Source: Hondaea fermentalgiana (taxonomy: Eukaryota > Sar > Bigyra > Thraustochytrida > Thraustochytriidae). From it: a stretch of DNA of 57,455 bases. Position numbers and translations under genes: made by a program. Below, piece after piece: positions 29,396 through 39,499 of the stretch (positions are counted from its first letter, which is position 1; each line of letters starts with the position of its first letter). Under the pieces are notes generated by a model. The model was not told the origin of the DNA. It saw nothing but the letters and a program-made list of their open reading frames with translations, and did no database searches. Where the stretch lies: the NCBI GenBank assembly GCA_014084085.1, contig NPFB01000022.1:99831-157285 (forward strand), in the 5' to 3' direction.

Positions 29396-32147
29396 TTAGG
29401 ATGACGATGCAGTTGGCGCAAGCTTTGCGCGCAATTCGCTGTAACCCTGGACCTGATCGACATCGACCCCAGCTTGCCGAGCAGACTGTACAATACGCTC
29501 GAGATCAAGAAAGAACTGCGCACGAATCTTGGTTGAATCGAGCTGGCGCTTGCCGGTGTTGCGGTTGAGTCGGCGAAGCGCGTTTTCGGAGGTGGTGATC
29601 TCCTCCAGAGCGCGCGAAGCCTGCTCGTCAAAGAGAACCAACACGCTTTCCAGAATCGTTGCGGCGCTCGCGGGTGCATTGTCAAGAAGCTGCGCGGGCT
29701 CGCTCGCCAAAAACGTTTCGACAGGCTCGAGCGTCTTGGCGGCGTACTCGCACGCTTGCGTGGGGGGTGGCTTGTTGGTCATGCGGTACATGGGTGTGAC
29801 GCCCTTCATGCCGGCAAGAACGGTTTCCGTACACTGCGCGAGCACGCTCTGTTCCACGACACGACGTGCTCGCGCTGCGGCATGACAAAGTTCTTGCCCG
29901 AGATGTTCATTGATTGCCCGTTGCACGGCCTCCTTCGCCGCTGCCCCTTGCGAAGAGCCTGTAGCGCGACCGACGACAACGTCTTGTACACGAGGAACTT
30001 GATTTGCGAGGAATGATGCAATTGCAAGATTATCCACGCAAAGAAGAATGAGCTTGTTGCACGGGGCGTCACCCCATGCCTGCGCAGCAGCCGCGGCGCG
30101 CGCGTCAGCAGCCTCGCGCAGCTCTTCAGAGGCAGCTTCCTCTTCCGAAGGCATTGAAAGGGTCACATCGTTCTCGCTGGCTACGAAACGGATTGAGGCC
30201 TCAGACCATGCCAGATACGAGAACACCAACTGCACCACAAGCTTAAAAATGCGCGCTGCCACTCCTGACAGGACCACCTTTTCGCTCCAGCACTCTTCGA
30301 AACAGTTTACGAGCGCAATTGACGCCGGTAACCTAAGGTTGTGCGTCGCGTCGCCGTGCGAGTCCTCGTTGGCTGTCAAAACGACGAGAGCCTCTTCGAG
30401 CTGGCGGGTCATATCCTGGGACCGAAGTTGCGCGTACACAGACAGATTCCACATGGCGAGAACGCGGTCTGCCACGTGGTCCACTCGCTCAGGGTGTGGA
30501 GCAAGCGAGCGGAGAATGCGGAAAAACGCCTCTGTCTTGAGGTAGGTGGCGTGCAAGACGTCAGCGTTACCGCTCGAGTATACGTAGGACATTTGATCTT
30601 TGATAACCTGTGCCAGGCCTTCGACGACGCTCGAGCCAAGAAGGTCAATATCTGCAAGGCCCTCGTTTGGATCATGGATTGCCGCAAGCATTGGCCGGCA
30701 CGTCGTTTGTAAGAAGCGGAGCACGTCCCCGTACGCTCCCTGCAAACCGCTCGCAATGCCTCGGGCGCCGCCGGCATCAATGCGGCCCTGCGTGAGGATC
30801 TTTTGCAAGGAAGGCTGCACGACGCGGCGACGAAAGACCTCGGTTGCCTCCTGAGTATGATTGATGGCCATGTAGGCGCGAAGAACTACTGCGATCTGAC
30901 GTACGCGAGCCTGATCGACTTCGTTCGTGGTCCGCTGCTCAGCAAAACCGTCTGGACCGACGACCTGAACGAGGGCTAATTCAAGCTGTTCGATGAGCGA
31001 GTGCTCGAGGCTGCGAGCCTTGGCGCGAATCATGCGCAAAAGAGGCAAGCCGGAGTTTTCCTGAGCGAGAAAAGTGACGCGCGCAAGGCGCTGCGTCGCT
31101 CTGCCGAGAGCTTCGCCGTTGGTCTCGTTTTTACCAGCTGTGGTAAAGCCGCTTGCACTGGCCGCAGCATCCTGTAGGTCGGGAGACGGACCACCAGTCA
31201 TGTCGGGCTTTGTTGAAGATGCGGCGCTGGCGACGCTGGCGGGGCTTGCAAGACTTGCGCCTTGCGCGTGGGAATGTGTGTCCGTGTCCCCGCGACTTTC
31301 AGCAGGATTTTCATGAGCGTCCGCAATCGAGTGAGTCGGAGCTGTGGCGCTTGTGAGCGAGGTGGTAGGGGTAATCCTGCCACTCTTGTTCGCGGGAATG
31401 GGATCCACTCCGGATGGCGTGATAGTGGAGCCACGGTCTTGATCGTCTTCTGCGCGTAACTGCTCGACCTGACGCTCGACTTTTTCGAGGGTCTCCCACG
31501 CGGAAAGGCAGAGTTGAATGAGCTTGCGTTTCTCGCGAACGTACAAGAGACGATCGAGAAGTGCGCGTTGCTTTTCGAGCGGATCGCTTACAACCTTGCG
31601 GGCGTCTTGCACTTTGCGCTCGAGCAGGGTCAATGGTTCACGCAGTCCGGCCACGAGGGAGTCGATGTCAACGAGCATGCTCGAGAGTTTGAGAAAGGCT
31701 GAGTAGTCATTGTTGATAATGTTGACGAGGGTGTTGTCCAAGTTGGCGACATAGGCCTCCAGCTCGCTCTCGAGGTTCTTCAAGGTCAGGTCCTTGCGGT
31801 GTTCCGCGACAAAGCTGTGCGTTGACGTGTGCGGTGCACGTGTGGGCGAGTGGATGGATGTATGGATGGATGTGTGGGTCGGGTGGCGATCACCGTCAGT
31901 CAGTCAGTCATCAATTCATGCCTTCGATCACTCCTTCAAGTCGCCAGGACCCTCCCGACTTTGCGGCAAGTAATTACAGCTTGCACGCGAGCGCTCACGT
32001 GTCGTCGTGGGCCAGACGAAGGGCGCTCCCACTACCGTCGTCGTCGCCCTCAAGGTTCGCTCGTTCGCCACGCGGGCTCCCCCCCCATAAAGCTACGTAC
32101 GCATCGGCCCGAAAGCCCTCCTGCAGGAAGACCTCGTCCGTGAACAT
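29396..32147 (-). CDS. COG2: COG2, conserved oligomeric Golgi complex subunit 2, two exons (821 aa)
   Basis: Lobe A subunit of the COG tethering complex for intra-Golgi retrograde vesicles. The long frame begins at a TTG at 31783 in the middle of the conserved N-terminal helix. The missing start is an upstream exon: exon 1 is 32147-32101 (15 codons plus 2 bases) and exon 2 is 31814-29396, separated by a 286-base intron with donor GTACGT and acceptor CACAG. Splicing yields Met-Phe-Thr-Asp-Glu-Val-Phe-Leu and then Phe-Val-Ala-Glu-His-Arg, which aligns well with the N-terminus of human COG2. The following Ile-Asn-Asn-Asp-Tyr-Ser-Ala-Phe-Leu-Lys-Leu-Ser segment is the COG2 signature. The remainder is helical with a Ser/Ala/Thr-rich insert at about 130-220. 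Confidence 0.88.
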
Positions 32148-32732
32148 CTCCGCCCCTCGAGGCGGGGCAGCGGCCGGCCCCGCGTCTCCCGCCGCCGGCG
32201 CCCTGCGCTGCGCTGCCCTGCGCCGCGCCGCCCAAACCGACGATGGTGCGCAGCAAGTCGATCAGGATCGACGCTGCGCGCCCGCGCACATACGAGTTTA
32301 CCGCGGGCCCTATCCCGCCGCCCCAGCGCACCGGGCGGAACCCCGCGCGGGTTCGCCGTCGACCGATCCGTTGGGTTCGCCGTCGACCTGCGCGCAAGCG
32401 CGTGCACGTGATCGCGCGCGGCGACGGCGAGAGCAGAAGCGCGAACGGGGAAGACGATCGGCGGCGCCGAGGTGCGACAGGCAGGCAGGCAGGCAGTCGC
32501 GGCGCGCGGAGGGCGCAGAGGTTTTGGCGGCCAGGACCGGGCCGGCTCGAGAGGGCGGCGCAGGGCGCGGAGGAGAGCAGGCGCCAGATTCGGGTTTCTT
32601 CAGTGAGGCTGGCAGGCAGAACTTGTGTCTGCTCCAACCAACCTGCGGGCGCTGCGCCGAGGCGCGCCAGAGACGGGAAGGACTCCGCGTCGGGCCAAGC
32701 CAGGCAGGCGAGGCCGCGCCAGACGGGAAAGG
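32148..32732. promoter_or_regulatory. Divergent promoter region between COG2 and the C1a-32-like gene
   Basis: 585 GC-rich bases with a GCAG tetramer array at 32477-32496. Several overlapping Arg/Ala-rich open frames on both strands are composition artefacts. No TATA box is evident. Confidence 0.45.
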
Positions 32733-33470
32733 ATGGACACCATGCTGTGGAAGGATCTTAGTGAAGAGGACCTCGCGGCGCTCGAGAGATGTGAAGCATC
32801 GCCGAAAGAACAGTTCGAGTAAGTTCACTGACGCGCACACGCAGGCGCACGCGCAGGCGCACGCGCGCGTCAACGCAAGACAACGTTATATTCCTCGTGT
32901 GACTCACTAACCCAGCACGAACCTGCCTGCTACAGAATGCTCCGGTCGATCATTGACCTTCCGCAGCTATCCAAGAGCACAGACACCGACATGATCTACA
33001 AGGATGTCTTTCTGGACCTGCTTTTTGTGTCTTATCGATTTGCGGTGGACAAAACGTGGTCTCCGGCTCAGACGTCCGTCTATGTCTCGCTCATGAAAGA
33101 GTGCGTGATGTGCTCATTCTTTGAGGTGAATGAAAGCGGTCCGCTCGTGCTGGAAGAAAGCTATCGCACGTTCGCCAAGATGGTTCGCATGCACGCTGTT
33201 CCCATTGTTGGGAGCGCACTCTTTTCGCTTCCTCAGGTCGTGGAGATTATTGACGAAGCATCTGCAACATTCTTCAAGCACTACCGATCCTACGCAAAGA
33301 CCTTCACAAAGCCATGCTTGACCTCTACGAAACCAGTCAAGTTCAAGATGGCCATTCCGCAGCGCAAGGCAGCACTCCCGGCCTTGGAGCATGCCTCAAA
33401 TCAGGAAGTCGAAGTTTATGAGCCACAATCAGATGTCGATGGCGCAGCCGCACCCGAGGGGAGCGCCTAA
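32733..33470 (+). CDS. Flagellar C1a-32/CLAMP-family protein, two exons (206 aa)
   Basis: Likely relative of the central-apparatus C1a subunit C1a-32 and of animal CFAP119/CCDC189. Exon 1 (32733-32818) starts Met-Asp-Thr-Met-Leu-Trp-Lys-Asp. The intron (32819-32935) has donor GTAAGTT, a CACTAAC branch-like site and acceptor CTACAG. Exon 2 (32936-33470) joins in phase 2 to give Glu-Met-Leu-Arg. Shared family features seen are Ile-Tyr-Lys-Asp followed by a hydrophobic helix, a Gln-Thr-Ser segment, and a Phe-Phe-Lys-His-Tyr-Arg-Ser-Tyr near the end of the domain. The C-terminal 50 residues are variable. The assignment rests on remembered family patterns and needs a profile search. It would fit an organism with flagellated zoospores. 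Confidence 0.6.
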
Positions 33471-34063
33471 GTCGCCGGGCGCCAGCTGTATCTCATTCTT
33501 GCCTTGGCGTCCCCATCTGTCACACTCAAGTTTTCTCATTCTGTCTTTCTCATTTTGTTCTTTCCTTTGAAATGCTTCACTTGAACCAATTTAATCTTGA
33601 CGTTACCTTTTCGATTCTTTATGACTCGTGACTTTATTATTAAAAACCTTTCCAGATGAAACGTCTTGATGCATTTCTGTATTTCCGTATTCGCGGAGCT
33701 TTTGGACATTTGCGCTGCATGACATTGCGATGTTGGTGCGGTTGTTTACTCGCGACTCGTGGATGAACTTTGTGATTTTCGTGAGCGAGCCACTGCCACT
33801 GCCACTGCCACTGCCACCGCTGTCGCGTAACCGGGGCACGCATGCACGCACGCATGCACGCACGCTTCCCTTCCTTGTCGTCCCTTCCAGTCTGTTTGAC
33901 ATTTAAGGCCCCATGTAGTCTTTGTCTTTTGTTTTGTTCATGGCAAACTCTTTTTCGAGCAAGACAAGAGAGTAGGGGAAGGACGGGATAGATAGAGCAA
34001 GCGACACTACCCTCCAAGTCATCTACCTACCTACGCGTTCCTCTTTATTTCTTCCAACTCGAC
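33471..34063. other. Intergenic, short tandem repeats
   Basis: 3' flank of the C1a-32-like gene. CCACTG hexamers (33791-33818) are followed by GCAC/GCAT tetramer repeats (33836-33865). No gene is seen. Confidence 0.5.
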
Positions 34064-34867
34064 ATGGATATTCTCAGAGCTTTGTGCGTCCATATGAACT
34101 TCGTCGTGGGGTGCGTTTTCAAGAGGGTAGACAACGATGAGCGGCGCGCTCTAGAGGCGCTCTTCAAGATTATGAGCTAGACATTGATATCAACTTCGAT
34201 AATCGCTAATTCGATCTGCTTGACTGCAAGCAAAATGCCAAGAACGAAGTCTTTTTTGAGATCGACAAGCACCACAACCCAGCGTGTCTCCTGGAGATGA
34301 TAGGAAATCTCATTGTGCACAGGCGTATGGAGCAAATTATCAACAACAAGAACTACCGCTTTCATTTTCGAGACTTCAAAGACAGAATCCATCCCGAGGA
34401 CAGCAGAAACACGCTGCGCTGCACAGCTTTCCTGAAATTGCACGGGTACGTGAGCAAAATGACGCGCGTGCGCATCTTTCTCATTAGGAAGCTGCGAGAA
34501 CATCTGGTCAAGGACAATCACTTCCGTGCCAAAGATCCACAGACTGTTAGCTCGTGTGAGGAAGACCAACATGTGCGCACCAAGGTAATAATGGCGTATC
34601 GAATAAAGTGCATCCTGGCTGCAATGCAACGGAGAAGCATATGCAGAAGTTGAGTATGAGCGTGGGACCTGCCCTGTGACACGGTTCTGCAGCACTTCTG
34701 CAAACGGAACGTTTCACCTATTTTTACATGTGCCACGATTTTTGAGAAAGAAGCGAGCAAACAGGACCCCTTTTGGTGCATCCGCTCTCACGGCTCTATC
34801 ATCATTGAGGGTCGGTAATCTAATCGCGCTCTCAAGTTCACACTGCGAAATGAGAGCGGGTGGATGA
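34064..34867 (+). pseudogene. Possible decayed gene, frame-broken coding-like sequence
   Basis: From an ATG at 34064, 38 sensible codons are followed by a stop. A second frame then continues with charged, protein-like sequence from about 34170, interrupted by TAA at 34207, and open from 34210 to 34653 (Met at 34297). A third frame appears to carry on from about 34637 to 34867. Shifting frames with short breaks suggests a decayed gene or missed introns. An uninterrupted minus-strand frame of 172 codons (34177-34695) overlaps it and is the alternative. GC content and third-position bias are lower than in neighbouring genes. No family recognised on either strand. Confidence 0.3.
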
Positions 34868-35805
34868 ATGACGCGCTTGCGCTGCTTGCGCTGCAGCAAA
34901 ACCTTTGGGTGTGGCAGCAATCACCAAACAGCAAGACAGGCGGCAAAGAGGATGGAGACAAGAGAGACTTTTTTGCGTGACTTCCTCATGCCCACCAACA
35001 GCGGGGAGAACGAGAACGAGAACGACGATGTTTCCTCCATCGTCACCTGTGGATCTTCCCTCGTCAAATATGAAAGCGGAGTCGAACAAGAAACCGAGGA
35101 CATTGTGGAGAGCCAGCCGGGGCATGAAGTCTGTGTTTTAAGGTGGCGGGCCTGTGCTTGGTCGCACGCCCTCATTTGCCTTGCGGCTTATCGGCGGCTG
35201 TTCCGGGCTAGGATAGGTTCCAGAAGAATGCGGTGGTGCCTGTGAGTGTTGTATATTCTGCAGGAGCTCCCGCACGAAAAGCAATAGGAGAGAGTCGTCG
35301 CTTTCTCGCATTTCTCCCGACTGATTGACTGACTTATGTAAGAAGTAAGCCTTCAGCGCCACAAGTGGAATTCCCAGATAAGCGTCCGTCCATGAGCGTG
35401 ACACCGCCAATCACACGTGCTTAGTCTATCTGACAGGCAGATGTTTGAAATGCAGCGCAAGATCCATTCCCTTTTCAAGGCGTCACAGCGCCGCATGTGA
35501 ATTCTTCGCCTTCGTTGCGAAGGCACTCGAGGGCGCCTGCGTGAAAATGCACGAACGGATCGCATGCCCCTCCAGCAGCTGTCTGTACAGACAGGCATTG
35601 TTTGCCAACATGCTGCGCCTGAACGCAAGCAAGTCCGTCGTCACACACGCGGTGGTATCGAAGTTCGCTGTTCACTTGCGTGGTTATCCCACAGCTTTCA
35701 CGTTTGCCAACGTAGTCGATACTTGCCTCAGAAAAGTGAATTGTACATGGAAGAAAAAATCGAAAGAAGGAAAGTGTGGTTGCCTTTGTTTTTGCTTTCT
35801 TCTGG
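34868..35805. other. Ambiguous region, no confident gene
   Basis: A plus-strand frame at 34868-35245 (ATG start, Glu/Asn-rich middle) and another at 35445-35879 overlap several minus-strand frames of similar length. None shows a recognisable domain or the C/G third-position bias of the real genes. The last 300 bases are 3' flank of the minus-strand channel gene. Confidence 0.4.
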
Positions 35806-37380
35806 TCATAGTTGTATGGTCATGTAAGGTGTTTGTCGGGCGCTTCCCTTTGGAAATCTGGGCTCTCGAACTTTGCTAGGCAGAAAATAATGAACAAATT
35901 TCGTGAGGCATTTGCACTTTGCCAAGTCCTGCACTTCACCCGCTGTAGTCCACTTGACGGCAGCAAAGACGAACAGCCAAAGAGCAAAAGCACCGTAGAA
36001 AACAGAAAAGACGGCTAGCGCCAAAGAATCCGCTTGACGTGTCTGGTCCATGGTGGGAAAACGCTTGAGACTAGCGCTCCACACGATCAAAGCGGCTTGA
36101 AAACCCATTGCCAAAAGGACAACTCTATCTGCAAATGTCGGATACGAGATTTCTGGAATATTGGCGCTCGTGGAGAATTTGTAAGCGACTTGCGTAAGAA
36201 GCAATACGCAATTGACATTAAATCGCCGTTCAAAGTTTTCGTTGCGATCGACTTCGGTTTGTGGCTGGATGACAAAGGTAACTAGGCCGAGGCCCGATAT
36301 TGTGACCATCGGTAGAAAGATGTTGAAAGTGACAAATCCCGGGCGGCGGTCTCCGGTCAGTCGAAAGACAATCCTGTCAAAAGAACCCAGGTGCTGGTCA
36401 ACATCCAGAAAAACCTCAATGCGAGGCAGCACAGCAAATTCATTCGAGGTTGTGAACGAAGATGGTTTGGCCATGGAAGGCTTGAGACGATTAGGTATGA
36501 GCTCAACTTTGTTGTGAGGGTAATCTGTCCGAAACTCGATGTCGAAACCTTGCGTGTCAAAGGGGAATTGCCCCAAGTCACATCGCATGCGAAAGACGGC
36601 ACCGGTGATTTTGTTTCTCTGGAATATCATTTGTGCACCTTGTTTCGGCCCATTCTCCTTTGCTTTCTGTATATCTTCTTCCTTGCCCTCTCTCTTTTTC
36701 CTTTCTTCAAATTCTTTATAGTCGGCGTTGCCGACCTCAACCCAGGAATAGAGGCTCCCGCTTGCGTCATTCACGAGATTTCCAAGGTGCACTCGAGAGT
36801 CAAATCGCTCTTCAAGAGCGAGCATGGCTTCGTTCTCTTCATCAAAATTTTTTGGTGCCTCCCAGGCGACCTCCCAATAAAGATTCACTGTAAAAGTCTG
36901 ATTCTTGGTGTCGATTGAGCAAAGATCAAAGACATTGACGCGAAGCCACATCTTCATGGTCGGCATTTCGTGCGTGCGCTCTCTCGCGTGCCCCTGATTC
37001 TGGTGGCCACTTTGCTCCTTTTTGACGTTGAGAGCGGTGCGAAGAAGCCTCGCTTCGTCACTTGAACGTTTGGGAAAGCTCTTGATCCCAGGCTTTACAC
37101 GATCATCGATCAAGATGCTTGGCATGTACACCTCCTCGGAATTCTCAAAGTTGGTCTCTTGTGGCGTGGACTGTGATGAAGGCATGTGCGATAATGAAGC
37201 CACGTTCGACGCAGATGAGTATGAATTGACACAGCTTCGATCGGTCTCGTATTCTTCAGCTTCTGTTTGCACATCTGGAACGTCCTCAATCAGACTATCA
37301 TCTGAGAACGCAGGAGCGACGGAGCGCTCATTCATGGTGTTCTCGGGTGGCTTAACGACTACGCGAATCGCGTCCGACAT
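35806..37380 (-). CDS. Pentameric ligand-gated ion channel subunit, first copy (524 aa)
   Basis: Resembles Cys-loop/pentameric ligand-gated channels. The extracellular beta-sandwich part (about 140-340) contains the family signature Phe-Pro-Phe-Asp-Thr-Gln at 272-277, but the two Cys of an animal Cys-loop are absent, as in bacterial homologues. Four hydrophobic segments follow: M1 347-372 with Arg-Arg-Pro-Gly-Phe before it, M2 about 385-405 (Phe-Asn-Val-Asn-Cys-Val-Leu-Leu-Leu-Thr), M3 416-438 and M4 452-476, with the usual Pro and Ser-Tyr in the M2-M3 loop. M3-M4 is very short. The N-terminal 130 residues are acidic, Ser-rich and have no clear signal peptide. ATG 37380 is chosen, but the frame is open upstream for 149 codons without an ATG, so an upstream exon carrying a signal peptide is possible. 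The ligand is unknown. Confidence 0.8.
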   Translation of the reverse strand: MSDAIRVVVKPPENTMNERSVAPAFSDDSLIEDVPDVQTEAEEYETDRSCVNSYSSASNVASLSHMPSSQSTPQETNFENSEEVYMPSILIDDRVKPGIKSFPKRSSDEARLLRTALNVKKEQSGHQNQGHARERTHEMPTMKMWLRVNVFDLCSIDTKNQTFTVNLYWEVAWEAPKNFDEENEAMLALEERFDSRVHLGNLVNDASGSLYSWVEVGNADYKEFEERKKREGKEEDIQKAKENGPKQGAQMIFQRNKITGAVFRMRCDLGQFPFDTQGFDIEFRTDYPHNKVELIPNRLKPSMAKPSSFTTSNEFAVLPRIEVFLDVDQHLGSFDRIVFRLTGDRRPGFVTFNIFLPMVTISGLGLVTFVIQPQTEVDRNENFERRFNVNCVLLLTQVAYKFSTSANIPEISYPTFADRVVLLAMGFQAALIVWSASLKRFPTMDQTRQADSLALAVFSVFYGAFALWLFVFAAVKWTTAGEVQDLAKCKCLTKFVHYFLPSKVREPRFPKGSARQTPYMTIQL

Positions 37381-38289
37381 CGTTTCCCTCGATTCTTGCT
37401 GCGACGCCCCTGTTTGCAGCTGCAGCTTCGCCGCAACAGGACCAAGGGGGAAACGGGCTCCCTCCTTATCGTCTTCTTCCTCGTCGTCGATGGCCAGCCC
37501 GCCCGCCCGCCCGCCTGCAGCTCGCACTGCCAGTGAGCAGGCCTCCTCGCGCGTCGCACGGTCGAGGCCGCCTAGACGATGTCCGCGAGGGCCCGGACCG
37601 ACACGCGTGGGCGCATGCGCGCTCGCGGGTCGCGAATGGCTGCGTCTCCAGGCCTCCTGCGCTTCCCTCCTTCCTTCCCTCCCTCCCGCGCCCCTGCCAC
37701 GCCCTTTCCCTCCGGTCCGGCGCGGGCTCTGCGTCGTTCTCCAGCTTTGCGTCGTGCGGCTGCGCGTGCCTTCGAGCCGGGGCGCGTGTCGCGGCCGCCG
37801 CCTCACTGTTGGGTCTCGCGGGTCCACTCTCTAGTTACTAGTAGTACGGTGTAGTACGTACTAGGCAGACAGTGACACGTTTATTATGGTTCTCGCCGAA
37901 CTACAGTGATGGGGCGCGCAGCTTCCAGTATGGTGACATTTTTTTTCCTACTGCCGAACTCAAGGGGATGCCTTCGACCATTGGAGAGTTGGGAGAGTGG
38001 GAATGAATGTCGTCTCATTTCTTCGATTTGGAACTGCAAGTAAAAATCATGGGAACGAAAGGCCGCCGCCAACCATCACGAGACTCAAGCCGAATTCCAA
38101 GTATAGCGTGCGACGCGACTCGCCTTTTGAAGGTTCTTATAGGCCACAGTCCGTATATCACGATTTGACAAGACCTCCAGCCAGGCCATGTCACCGGGAA
38201 CCGCGAACTGGAGAACTGGAGCACTAAATCTGCGTCTAATTTGAGCAGAATCCGAACCCACTCCTCAGAGTCAGCCCAAGCTGTACGAC
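37381..38289. promoter_or_regulatory. Divergent region between the first channel gene and the CBM48-only gene
   Basis: The left part is GC-rich, with CCCG repeats at 37496-37516 and CCTT/CCCT repeats at 37665-37688. It may contain an upstream exon of the channel gene on the minus strand, since that frame is open and codon-like to at least 37500. The right part (37850-38289) is AT-richer. No separate gene is seen. Confidence 0.4.
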
Positions 38290-39312
38290 ATGGCAGGCGG
38301 CGCGACAAGCCGCATAAAAGTCCTTGCTAAAGGGATGGCCTTGAGCTGCAGCAAGCAACTCCGGAAAGGGAAAGGAAAAAGCAGGGGCTGGCCGTCCGCC
38401 AGCCGCCATGGCAAAAGCAAACCCGAAACTCAAAGCAAGAAATATCCAGATCAAAGCAACGCCTCGACCGGCAAGCCCAAGGAGGAACAAGAGTACCCAA
38501 TTTGCTCGATCGAAGGTGTCAACATGTTTGATGCTAATGCCAATGATCGCAATGCCAATGCTCTCAACGAGGAAGTCCCCATGGCCACGTCAGTCCCCGA
38601 CACCTGCGCGCATTGCCGCAAGCTTGAACAAGACCAGATCTATGTGGTCGAGCGCACTACTACCGTGAACAGCAAGGAGATAATTCGTCGCGTGCCGGCG
38701 AAGAACCCGGTCCCCTGTGGACCCTCCGAGAACGTCTCGAAGCCGGTTGACTCTGAGATGGCCAGCGAGGGTAACGACAAGACCTGTGAACCAGAGACGG
38801 ACCTGGATGGCGTTTCCGAGAAGGCCAGCGTGACGTACGAGGAGGCCGTTGAGGAGACGAGCGAGGAGACGAACGAGGAGACGGACGAGGAGGCCATTGA
38901 GAAGACAAACGAGGAGACGGACGAGGTGGCCATTGAGGAGACGAACAAGGAGATCATTGAGGAGACCAAAGAGGAGACCAACGAGTCAATGATGGATCTC
39001 CGTGACTGTTCCGAAAAGGCGAGCGAGATCAACGACCAGATCCACGCGCTAGCAACGGCAATTCTCTGGCGCAAAGGTGGCAACGAGGTATGCATTGCGG
39101 GAACCCACAATGATTGGAGAAAAGAGCCAATGACTAAGTTGGCCGATGGCAGCTTCGAGCACAGCTGCAAGTTCATGCATGGCAAGATGCACGAGTTCAA
39201 GTTCTTCGTTGACGGCAAGTGGCAGTTTGCTGACGATCAGCCGAAGATCCCCGATCCCTACGGGTCCTTTAACAACGTCCTGGACCTCACGAGCTCCGTG
39301 GAGGTCAACTAA
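38290..39312 (+). CDS. CBM48 (AMPK-type glycogen-binding domain) protein without ASC domain (340 aa)
   Basis: The C-terminal 80 residues (about 254-335) form an AMPK beta-type CBM48: a Trp early in the domain, Ile-Ala-Gly-Thr-His-Asn-Asp-Trp, Phe-Lys-Phe-Phe-Val-Asp-Gly-Lys-Trp and Pro-Asp-Pro-Tyr-Gly-Ser-Phe-Asn-Asn. These keep the key carbohydrate-contact residues (two Trp, the Asn). The protein ends there and has no AMPK-complex (ASC) domain, so it cannot be a normal AMPK beta subunit. The N-terminal 60 residues are basic, a Cys-x2-Cys occurs near 106-109, and residues about 183-235 are Glu/Thr-rich imperfect repeats. A role in binding alpha-glucan is likely; anything more is inference. 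It is divergent from the first channel gene. Confidence 0.8.
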   Translation: MAGGATSRIKVLAKGMALSCSKQLRKGKGKSRGWPSASRHGKSKPETQSKKYPDQSNASTGKPKEEQEYPICSIEGVNMFDANANDRNANALNEEVPMATSVPDTCAHCRKLEQDQIYVVERTTTVNSKEIIRRVPAKNPVPCGPSENVSKPVDSEMASEGNDKTCEPETDLDGVSEKASVTYEEAVEETSEETNEETDEEAIEKTNEETDEVAIEETNKEIIEETKEETNESMMDLRDCSEKASEINDQIHALATAILWRKGGNEVCIAGTHNDWRKEPMTKLADGSFEHSCKFMHGKMHEFKFFVDGKWQFADDQPKIPDPYGSFNNVLDLTSSVEVN

Positions 39313-39499
39313 TTCCACGAAAGCGGACAAACCAAGCTGCAAGACCAGCTTTTTCCGAGTTCAAAATCATCATTCTGCCAAGTTGCTCAAGAGAACTCTA
39401 ACAATTTAATTTCAGTTTCTTTTCATTTACTTTGGGTATGCAAGCGTGTGACTTTATCTTTGGCCATGCTGTCGCCAGGATTAACATGAGCGCTTTCAC

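Noticed and set aside
37022..37834. 270-codon plus-strand frame
   Set aside because: Antisense to the N-terminus of the first channel protein.
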